Positions 54,752 through 62,080 of a stretch of DNA of 64,000 nucleotides are shown piece by piece; within the stretch, counting starts at the first letter, position 1; every line of letters starts with the position of its first letter. The stretch spans positions 1 through 64,000 of the forward strand of contig JAIBBK010000017.1 of NCBI GenBank assembly GCA_019694675.1, in the 5' to 3' direction. Under the pieces are notes generated by a model that saw nothing but the letters and a program-made list of their open reading frames with translations, did no database searches and was not told the DNA's origin. Both the position numbers and the translations under genes were made by a program. This DNA is from Ignavibacteria bacterium. Its GTDB lineage: Bacteria; Bacteroidota; Ignavibacteria; Tepidaquicellales; Tepidaquicellaceae.

Positions 54752-55321
54752 ATCTGCAAAGATGGCCCGCCGGTCGCAACGCAGCTCAATCTGACAATGC
54801 TGATACAGGGATTCTATAATGTGGGAGCAAACTCAATGACAGCTGATACTGCAACTGTTTACATAAGGAACAGCAATTCACCGTATGCAGTTGTGGATAC
54901 GGCAATTGCATTTGTTAATTCCACGGGTCAGGGAACATACACGTTCTCAAATGCTTCCAACGGTACTCCTTATTATATACAAATTGTGCACAGGAATTCA
55001 ATTGAGACCTGGTGCAAGAATCCACAGCAGTTCACGGCATCGGCACTGACCTATAATTTCACTAATGCAAACGCTCAGGCATACGGAGATAACATGATTC
55101 AGGTAGATGCATCGCCGGTGAAGTTTGCAATATACGGCGGCGATGTGAACAGAGACGGAACGGTTGACGCGACTGATGTTGCCCTGATCGACAACGACGC
55201 TCAGGGATTTGTGAGTGGATATGTGGTGACCGATCTCACCGGCGATGACTTCGTTGACGGAACGGATTTTCTGATAGCGGACAACAATGCGGCGAATTTT
55301 GTAAGTGCAATCACACCTTGA
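54752..55321 (+). pseudogene. Orphan X-dockerin cassette without its front end
   Basis: The frame opens after a TAG at 54749 and reads ICKDGPPVATQLNLTMLIQG, FYNVGANSMTADTATVYIRN and onward to the X-module hallmark VHRNSIETW and the dockerin (DVNRDGTVDATD, DLTGDDFVDGTD), ending NFVSAITP. The first residues match the region just before the cassette in the gene at 57343 (SDGNLPAVLQLDLSLLIQGFYN in part), so this is the intact C-terminal end of a larger gene whose FG-GAP part is gone. There is no signal peptide; the first ATG (54797) lies inside the X module. The reading frame itself is undamaged. Confidence 0.85.
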
Positions 55322-55330
55322 AAAGCAATT

Positions 55331-55366
55331 AGGAATTGAGAATTGAGAGGTGAGGGTTGAGAGGTA
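55331..55366. repeat. Dispersed simple repeat GGAATTGAGAATTGAGAG
   Basis: Low-complexity GAATTGAGA-type repeat just after the orphan cassette. On the opposite strand the same motif (CTCAATTC, CTCAATTCTG) appears inside the coding linker at 34615-34646. Confidence 0.6.
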
Positions 55367-55404
55367 CTGAAGAGCCTTCATTTCGCGGTGAAAATTCTTT
55401 CTCT

Positions 55405-55436
55405 CAGAGTCCCGGAAGAGCACCGGTGACTCTGCG
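55405..55436. repeat. Fragment of the 318-bp repeat (left hairpin box)
   Basis: CAGAGTCCCGGAAGAGCACCGG followed by TGACTCTG forms a stem and matches the left box of the units at 38301, 39120 and 39438, about 16 kb away. Confidence 0.65.
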
Positions 55437-55528
55437 CAGACAAGACTATTCCGTTTGAAAGAATCTTACTGTGCCGTATGGACCCTTGTATGAATAAGTA
55501 TGATAAGTTCCAAATGCTCATCAACGGA

Positions 55529-57028
55529 TTACCTTTTCGGTCTGCGGGTTCGGTGAGGATTCAGTTCATTTACTTTGCGGATCAACCATGATGATTCATT
55601 TGCTGTATGGCTTGTGATCTCGTCTTTAAGTAGCCGGAATTCAGCCGCATCAGATGTCGATCTCAGATGAAATAGTTTGCCCGTGAATCTGAAATGGTTC
55701 TTCAGATTATTCTTAACATATTCATTTACCTTCAGATTGCTTCTCAGAAAACTCTTGAGTGAATCGTTCTCATAAATGAATGCTGAATAATCATTCAGCT
55801 CATAATAGCAGATCGCCTTCAGGTGCTTCACATAGATCTTCATGGCAGCATAATCATAGTTTATCTTTGTCAGTTTCTCCAGCGCTTTTTCAAAATCACA
55901 ATTCCCTATTAACAGACAGGTATCAGAAAATTCCAGAGAATTCTGCTTCTTGTCATGATATAAACGTCCGGCATATTTATCAGTGAATTTCTGAATTCCC
56001 TCAAAGTCACTAAGGTTGAAGAGATTCCACACATACAAATTGAACAAGTGAACGGGCAGGTGCATTCCGGGACGAACAAAGATCTTGTTAGCTATCATTA
56101 TGTCAAAGATCTCTATTCTTTGCCGGTACTTATTGATGACCGCTTCATCAAGACGGAATAATGTTGTGACCAGACAATTCAGAAGATCTTCGAGATCATT
56201 CTTGCAGAACAGGGATGCATTCACGGACAGGCTATCCTTAAAATCCAGGTAGAGCTCAACGCTCGGCTTGGTCAGCTGAGACTTACACATTTTCCAGAAT
56301 ACGTTCAACGCTTTGTAGTCCTTTGCTGAGATCTCTTTAACCATGGACAATATCTTTTCGATCTTCTCCGGTCCAACTTCAAGCAAGAAGTTTATCACCA
56401 GATTTTTTTCCAGTGTGTAATTGTAATCGTAAGACTGTACTCTTATGTTATTGGTCAATTTAAAAAGATAGAGAAGAAAGCTGTAAACAGTTGTTGCCGA
56501 GCCTGCAAGAAAATCCTTCTCAGACGGCCGCTTGAGCTGATAGGTCTTCTGATGAAACCATTTTGTCCAGAAGATCTTTGACATCTCCAGATAATAATCA
56601 CTCAGCACATAATCGAGGTCACGAAATGATTTATTCAGAAATGTCTTCTCTATCTGATTCAATTTTGATTTCAGAGCTTTCCCGGCATTTCGTGAACTTA
56701 ATGCTGAAACCGTGAGCACATTGGCGGTATGCCTTGAATTTTCAAGCTCTTCCAGACAAACAAACTTCAGGCAAAGCTGATTCATCTCATGGATGAGATT
56801 CTTCATTGTTCCGTAGTTGTAGGGCTTGTCAGGATATAACTTACTCCATATATTTTCCTTCTTAAGCTCCGCATTGTCCGTAACATGGTCTGTCTTCCTT
56901 ATGATCATGAACATTCTGATCAGACTGCTGTTCTTATTGAAGTATGGAGACTTAAGAAACTCTTCAAACTTTTCAGCCTCTTCTGCCGTAAGCCTGCCTA
57001 TCATTTCCAGTAAGGAACTTCTTTGCAT
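55529..57028 (-). CDS. Helical ~490-aa protein of unknown function, paralogue 5 of 6
   Basis: A 499-residue helical protein. Family features: SSLLEMIGRLTAEEAEKFEEF, in two parts, KSPYFNKNSSLIRMFMII and WSKLYPDKPYNY at the N-terminus. The PDF motif is replaced here. C-terminal: KFTDKYAGRLYHDKKQ, DFEKALEKLTKINYDYA, YVKHLKAICYYELNDYSAF and SWLIRKVNEL, followed by a short basic tail HRTRRPKR not seen in the others. No signal peptide or membrane helix. It is divergent from the two-propeller FG-GAP gene, sharing a 314-base region that holds that gene's promoter. Lysine- and asparagine-rich, and more AT-rich than the copies near 1-20 kb. Confidence 0.85.
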   Translation of the reverse strand: MQRSSLLEMIGRLTAEEAEKFEEFLKSPYFNKNSSLIRMFMIIRKTDHVTDNAELKKENIWSKLYPDKPYNYGTMKNLIHEMNQLCLKFVCLEELENSRHTANVLTVSALSSRNAGKALKSKLNQIEKTFLNKSFRDLDYVLSDYYLEMSKIFWTKWFHQKTYQLKRPSEKDFLAGSATTVYSFLLYLFKLTNNIRVQSYDYNYTLEKNLVINFLLEVGPEKIEKILSMVKEISAKDYKALNVFWKMCKSQLTKPSVELYLDFKDSLSVNASLFCKNDLEDLLNCLVTTLFRLDEAVINKYRQRIEIFDIMIANKIFVRPGMHLPVHLFNLYVWNLFNLSDFEGIQKFTDKYAGRLYHDKKQNSLEFSDTCLLIGNCDFEKALEKLTKINYDYAAMKIYVKHLKAICYYELNDYSAFIYENDSLKSFLRSNLKVNEYVKNNLKNHFRFTGKLFHLRSTSDAAEFRLLKDEITSHTANESSWLIRKVNELNPHRTRRPKR

Positions 57029-57149
57029 TCGGATATCAATTTATTTAATGAAGATGCTCCCGGCCAAAACTGCGAACCGGATTCAAAATAGCATTCTCTC
57101 CTAATTTCTTACACCAATTAAGAAGTGAATTTCCTGAAAAAATCTCCTT

Positions 57150-57180
57150 TGGGGTTTACAAGTAACCGTCTTAATTTTGT
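57150..57180 (+). promoter_or_regulatory. Promoter TTG-N20-TAATTTTG for the FG-GAP giant
   Basis: TTG at 57150-57152 and TAATTTTG at 57173-57180 with 20 bases between match the Bacteroidota consensus fully. Transcription from about 57187 would give a 156-base leader to the chosen start 57343. The rest of the 57029-57342 gap shows nothing else. Confidence 0.6.
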
Positions 57181-57342
57181 CCAAACAATTGATCTGTTCA
57201 ATACTTAAACATAACGAACTCAATAATGACCCGAATCTTAGCAGGCATGCAAGTATTCATAAAGGCATCACCGGTATGCCGGGTTATTATTGATATTACT
57301 TTCCCTTACCACAGAAGGGATAACAAACTAAACATCCCCGTC

Positions 57343-60300
57343 ATGAAGACTCTGATACTTGCAGTTGCTTCAATCTTAACGATCTTCCGGTTTTCATATT
57401 TGCTGAATCTGACTCGGGAAGAATCTGAACCGGCTCATGGAACAGCCTCTGACTGTCGCTTCCAATGTCCTCCGCCTCCCTCTTTTACGGAACTTGCCAA
57501 TAGAAGGAACAGCGATGGATCAGGTTCGGACAACATTAACGGGAACTGGTATTCCTCAGCTCTGGAAATGATCAGGAAGGAAGAGTACAACATCACTTAC
57601 TCCGATGAACTCCGCGCGTATCAGTCACCCAACCGCGCCAACAATATCCGCTTCATTTATTACAACGACGGATTTACAGCCGAGGAAAGAGATGCCGGCG
57701 AAAGGGGCAATTGGAGAGTTAAGTTAAAAGTTGAAAGTTCAAAGTTGAATGATGTTCCGGGTGAAAACAAACTTCAGGTAGCAGGCAATAAGGCATGGAC
57801 AGAGAATGAAAAGATCAGAATTGATTACACCAACACGGAAAAGGGAATGCGTCAGGACTTCATCATAAAACAAAGACCTGCGGGCGAGGGAAAGCTGAGA
57901 CTTGATCTTGCGGCAGAAACAAATCTGAATACGATAATAGGTGCAGATGCATTGATCTTCAGCAACAACAGAGGTGAAGAGCTGATGAAGTACTCAGCTT
58001 TGAAAGTGTGGGATGCGAAAGGGAAAATATTGCGTGCGTACTTTGAACGGAAGAGAGATTTACGAATCAAAAATTATGAGACCGGAAACGGAAACGATGG
58101 GATTTCCCAAAAAAGAAAGAAGAGAAGTGAAGAAGTTGTGAATTACTTCAGCGTAGTTGTGAACGATGCTGATGCAGTCTATCCGATCACCATAGACCCT
58201 CTCTCAACATCTCCCGGCTGGACGGCAGAAGGAGAGCAAATGAGTGCAAACTTCGGAACTTCAGTCTCGACTGTGGGTGATGTGAACGGCGACGGATACT
58301 CTGATGTGATCATCGGTGCACCGGAATATGACAATGGTCAGACAAATGAAGGAAGAACATTTGTCTATCACGGCTCGTCAGCAGGTTTGAGTGCAACTGC
58401 AAACTGGACAGCAGAGATAAATCAGGCAAGGGCAAGTTTCGGAAGCGCAGTTTCAACTGCAGGCGATGTGAACGGCGACGGTTATTCTGATGTGATCATC
58501 GGCGCAGTGAATTTTGACAATGTTCAGGTTAACGAAGGTAAGATCTATGTTTACCACGGTTCATCTGCGGGACTGAACACCGCCGCTGACTGGATGTTTG
58601 AAAGCAATCAGGATAATTCTTTACTGGGAGTTTCCGTTTCGACAGCATGTGATGTGAACGGCGACGGTTATTCGGACATAATTGCAGGATTGCCAAACTA
58701 TAACGGTGGACAATCTTTCGAAGGCAGGGTTGTTGTATTTCACGGATCCGCTTCAGGACTAAGCACGTCTCCTGACTGGATTTCAGAGAGCAATCAGGCA
58801 AATACAAACTTCGGACGTTCTGTTTCATCTGCAGGTGATGTGAACGGCGACGGATTCTCTGATGTCATTATCGGTGCTTCGGGTTATGACAATACAGAAA
58901 CAGACGAAGGCGCAGCATATGTGTTCCATGGTTCTGCATCCGGACTTTCATCATCTTCAGACTGGACCGCTGAGAGCAATCAGGCATTTGCCAACTTTGG
59001 GATCTCTGTTTCTAATGCCGGAGATGTAAACGGAGACGGATATTCCGACGTAGTAGTTGGCGCATACGCCTATGACGATCTGGCAATAGACGCAGGCGCA
59101 ATATTTGCTTATTATGGCTCAGCTTCAGGGCTAAATGCTTCTCCAAATTTCAGCACTTCAAATAACCAGGAGAGTGCCGCATTCGGTTACTCGGTTTCTC
59201 TTGCGGGCGATGTGAACGGTGACGGATTCTCAGATGTGATAGCCGGCGCATACGGATATGACAATGGTCAGAACAGTGAAGGAAGAGCATATGTTTACTA
59301 CGGCTCTTTGACAGGATTACTTCCGCAGCAATCAGGTCCGTTCCAGTGGATTACGGAAAGCAATCAGGCAAATGCATACTTTGGATATTCCGTTTCAACA
59401 GCCGGAGATGTTAACGGAGACGGCTATTCCGATGTAATTGTCGGTGCTTACGGTTACGACAACGGTCACAGCAACGAAGGAAGTGCATTTGTTTATCATG
59501 GCTCTCCCGGTGGATTGAGATCTTCGGCAAGTCATACAGCGGAAAGCAATCAGTCTGACGCAAACTTCGGATATTCAGTTTCAACTGCAGGTGATGTGAA
59601 CGGAGACGGATATTCAGACATAGTGATAGGTGCAGAATCATTTGATAACGGTGAATTGAATGAAGGCAGAGTCTATGTCTTTCACGGTTCAGCTTCTGGA
59701 CCGGGCGCATCTGCGGACTGGATAGCTGAAAGTGAGAGAGAAAATGCGCGGTTTGGCTGTGCGGTCTCAACTGCCGGTGATGTGAATGGCGACGGTTACT
59801 CCGACATAATCGTCGGAGCGAATCTCTATACAGGGGATCAACCCGATGAAGGCAGAGCATATGTTTATCACGGTTCAGCAACAGGTTTAAGTGCATTTCC
59901 CGACTGGATCGCAGAAGGCAATCAGGCAAATTCTTTCTTTGGAGGTTCTGTTTCAACTGCCGGAGATGTTAACGGCGACGGATTTGCCGATGTAATTGTC
60001 GGTGCGAAACTTTATGACAACGGACAGAACCAGGAAGGAAGAGCACTGGTGTACTTCGGCTCATCTTCAGGTCTAAGCACGATTGCAAACTGGTCTGCAG
60101 AAGGAAATCAGAACAATTCAAACTTCGGAGGTTCTGTCTCAACTGCCGGCGATGTGAACGGTGACGGATTCTCTGATGTGATCATCGGCGCAACGGGATA
60201 TACTGACGGGCAATCATCTGAAGGCGGAGCTTATGTTCATTACGGTTCGGCTTCAGGCCTGAGCAATACAGCAGACTGGATTGCGCAGGGCAATCAGACA

Positions 60301-61776
60301 AATGCAAACTTCGGCTGTTCGGTATCTTCTGCGGGTGATGTAAACGGCGACGGATATTCTGATGCAGTGATCGGTTCGCGGCTGTTTGACAACGGATTTA
60401 CAGATGAAGGAAGAGCATTTGTGTTTCACGGATCTTCTTCCGGATTGAGCAGTGCTGCAGACTGGTCCGCTCAAAGCTATCAGTCATCAGCAGGCTTCGG
60501 AAGTTCCGTATCTTCAGCAGGTGATGTAAACGGTGACGGATACTCTGATGTCATTATTGGTGCCCCAAATTTTGACGGCGGGCAGGTTGATGAAGGAATA
60601 GTGTTTGTCTATCACGGTTCACAAACGGGATTGAATCCGACTCAGGACTGGACAAAGGAAAGCGATCAGATCGGTGCAAACTTAGGAAATGCGGTATCCT
60701 CCGCGGGTGATGTTAACGGTGACGGATACTCTGATGTAATAGTCGGAAGTTCTAACTATGATAACGGTGAATTCAACGAAGGAAGAAGCTATGTGTATTA
60801 CGGAAATCTGGCAGCGGGATTACGTTCAACAGTTCAGCAGTATGAGCCCGGCTCATATGATGTTGTCAGTTCAGGCGGACTTACGGGTTCGGACGGTGAA
60901 GTGAGGATGAGTATTTTCGGAAAGAGTCCTTTTGGAAGATGCAACGGAAGAATTGTGTATGACCGTGTTACAAGCAGTGTATCATTCAACAGCATAACAA
61001 GCACATCTTTTGCCGGATCAGGATCATACACAGATCTTGGAACAGCAGGTGTGCAATTGACTGATGATGAGGCAGGATTAATGTCTGACAAAGTCTACAA
61101 ATGGAGGGCAAGAGTTCAGTATGATATGGTGAAAAATCCTTACCGGAGATTCGGACCCTGGAAATACTATAACAGCTATGTTCCGGTACCTTCGGGTGAT
61201 TTCAGGGCGAGTGACGGAAACTTGCCGGCCGTTCTGCAGCTTGATCTGTCATTGTTAATACAGGGATTCTACAATTCAGGTTCAGATATAATGGTTCAGG
61301 ATTCAGCCGTCATTTATCTTAGAAACAGTTCCTTTCCGTATTCAATTGTTGATTCAGCAAGAACTTATCTGAATGTAACCGGTTCAGGCACATTCTTCTT
61401 CGGCAATGCTGTGAACGGAACACCTTATTACCTGCAAGTCAGGCACCGCAACTCCGTTGAGACATGGAGCGCAACAGCTCAGAGCTTCGTAAGCAATTTC
61501 ATGACTTTTGATCTCACAACTTCCGCATCACAGGCATTCGGCAGCAATCTGATTCAGGTTGATGCATCACCTTTTCGATTTGCAATATACGGCGGCGATG
61601 TGAATCAGGACGGAACAATTGACGCAACGGATGTTAGCATGATAGACAACGATGCGCAGAATTTTCTCAGTGGCTATGTAGTAACAGATCTCACAGGTGA
61701 TGACTTTGTTGACGGGACTGACTTTGCGATAGCGGACAACAATGCGGCGAACTTTGTGAGCGCGGTTCGACCGTGA
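57343..61776 (+). CDS. FG-GAP protein with two seven-bladed propellers and X-dockerin cassette
   Basis: A 1477-residue protein from 57343, where a signal peptide begins (MKTLILAVASILTIFRFSYL), parallel to MKTILIL of its relative at 33863. The frame is open to an ATG at 57226, which would place 39 extra residues before the signal. The N-terminal domain is shared with the 33863 protein (RANNIRFIYYNDGFTAEE, GMRQDFIIKQRPAGEGKL, VNDADAVYPITIDPLS). Then come 14 FG-GAP repeats (about 287-1159), mostly STAGDVNGDGYSDVIIGA; repeat 3 reads STACDVNGDG. A fibronectin-like domain (VYKWRARVQYD), X module (VRHRNSVETWSA) and dockerin (1417-1477; DVNQDGTIDATD, DLTGDDFVDGTD) complete it. Two linkers carry simple-repeat insertions (57716-57750 and about 58060-58140, the latter lysine/arginine-rich). 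Probable surface adhesin or matrix component. Confidence 0.9.
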   Translation: MKTLILAVASILTIFRFSYLLNLTREESEPAHGTASDCRFQCPPPPSFTELANRRNSDGSGSDNINGNWYSSALEMIRKEEYNITYSDELRAYQSPNRANNIRFIYYNDGFTAEERDAGERGNWRVKLKVESSKLNDVPGENKLQVAGNKAWTENEKIRIDYTNTEKGMRQDFIIKQRPAGEGKLRLDLAAETNLNTIIGADALIFSNNRGEELMKYSALKVWDAKGKILRAYFERKRDLRIKNYETGNGNDGISQKRKKRSEEVVNYFSVVVNDADAVYPITIDPLSTSPGWTAEGEQMSANFGTSVSTVGDVNGDGYSDVIIGAPEYDNGQTNEGRTFVYHGSSAGLSATANWTAEINQARASFGSAVSTAGDVNGDGYSDVIIGAVNFDNVQVNEGKIYVYHGSSAGLNTAADWMFESNQDNSLLGVSVSTACDVNGDGYSDIIAGLPNYNGGQSFEGRVVVFHGSASGLSTSPDWISESNQANTNFGRSVSSAGDVNGDGFSDVIIGASGYDNTETDEGAAYVFHGSASGLSSSSDWTAESNQAFANFGISVSNAGDVNGDGYSDVVVGAYAYDDLAIDAGAIFAYYGSASGLNASPNFSTSNNQESAAFGYSVSLAGDVNGDGFSDVIAGAYGYDNGQNSEGRAYVYYGSLTGLLPQQSGPFQWITESNQANAYFGYSVSTAGDVNGDGYSDVIVGAYGYDNGHSNEGSAFVYHGSPGGLRSSASHTAESNQSDANFGYSVSTAGDVNGDGYSDIVIGAESFDNGELNEGRVYVFHGSASGPGASADWIAESERENARFGCAVSTAGDVNGDGYSDIIVGANLYTGDQPDEGRAYVYHGSATGLSAFPDWIAEGNQANSFFGGSVSTAGDVNGDGFADVIVGAKLYDNGQNQEGRALVYFGSSSGLSTIANWSAEGNQNNSNFGGSVSTAGDVNGDGFSDVIIGATGYTDGQSSEGGAYVHYGSASGLSNTADWIAQGNQTNANFGCSVSSAGDVNGDGYSDAVIGSRLFDNGFTDEGRAFVFHGSSSGLSSAADWSAQSYQSSAGFGSSVSSAGDVNGDGYSDVIIGAPNFDGGQVDEGIVFVYHGSQTGLNPTQDWTKESDQIGANLGNAVSSAGDVNGDGYSDVIVGSSNYDNGEFNEGRSYVYYGNLAAGLRSTVQQYEPGSYDVVSSGGLTGSDGEVRMSIFGKSPFGRCNGRIVYDRVTSSVSFNSITSTSFAGSGSYTDLGTAGVQLTDDEAGLMSDKVYKWRARVQYDMVKNPYRRFGPWKYYNSYVPVPSGDFRASDGNLPAVLQLDLSLLIQGFYNSGSDIMVQDSAVIYLRNSSFPYSIVDSARTYLNVTGSGTFFFGNAVNGTPYYLQVRHRNSVETWSATAQSFVSNFMTFDLTTSASQAFGSNLIQVDASPFRFAIYGGDVNQDGTIDATDVSMIDNDAQNFLSGYVVTDLTGDDFVDGTDFAIADNNAANFVSAVRP

Positions 61777-62080
61777 CTGTCTGGATCAGGGTTCACAGGA
61801 TCTCAGGGTTCACAGGATCAGAGATTTGTAAATATTCATGCAGCGCCAATAGCTTTGCTAAACAGCCCGGCTCTACTGTAAAGTAATGAAAACGTCATTA
61901 CTCTGAATGATCTTGGTTATTGATCTCCCGGTATTGTAATCTGCTTTCCATAACCCTGTGTGTTCTTAGTGAAATTGACATAGCTGATTTCAATAATGGA
62001 TACGGAGAAGATATAAGAATGGATAATAATTGAGACCATTTGACAGAAGGAATCCTAACACAATAATGCTTCAGTAGCAG
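61777..62080. other. 304-base region between convergent genes with a 17-bp tandem duplication
   Basis: TCAGGGTTCACAGGATC occurs twice in perfect tandem (61786-61802 and 61803-61819) right after the stop codon of the FG-GAP gene. The sequence overlapping that stop, CGTGACTGTCTGGATCAGG, also occurs as CGTGACTGTCTGAATCAGG at 22841. No gene or clear terminator was seen in the remainder. Confidence 0.7.

Noticed and set aside
14803..61776. Classical cellulosome
   Set aside because: No glycoside hydrolase, cellulose-binding module or multi-cohesin scaffoldin was seen in the window, and the dockerin recognition positions differ from the clostridial type.
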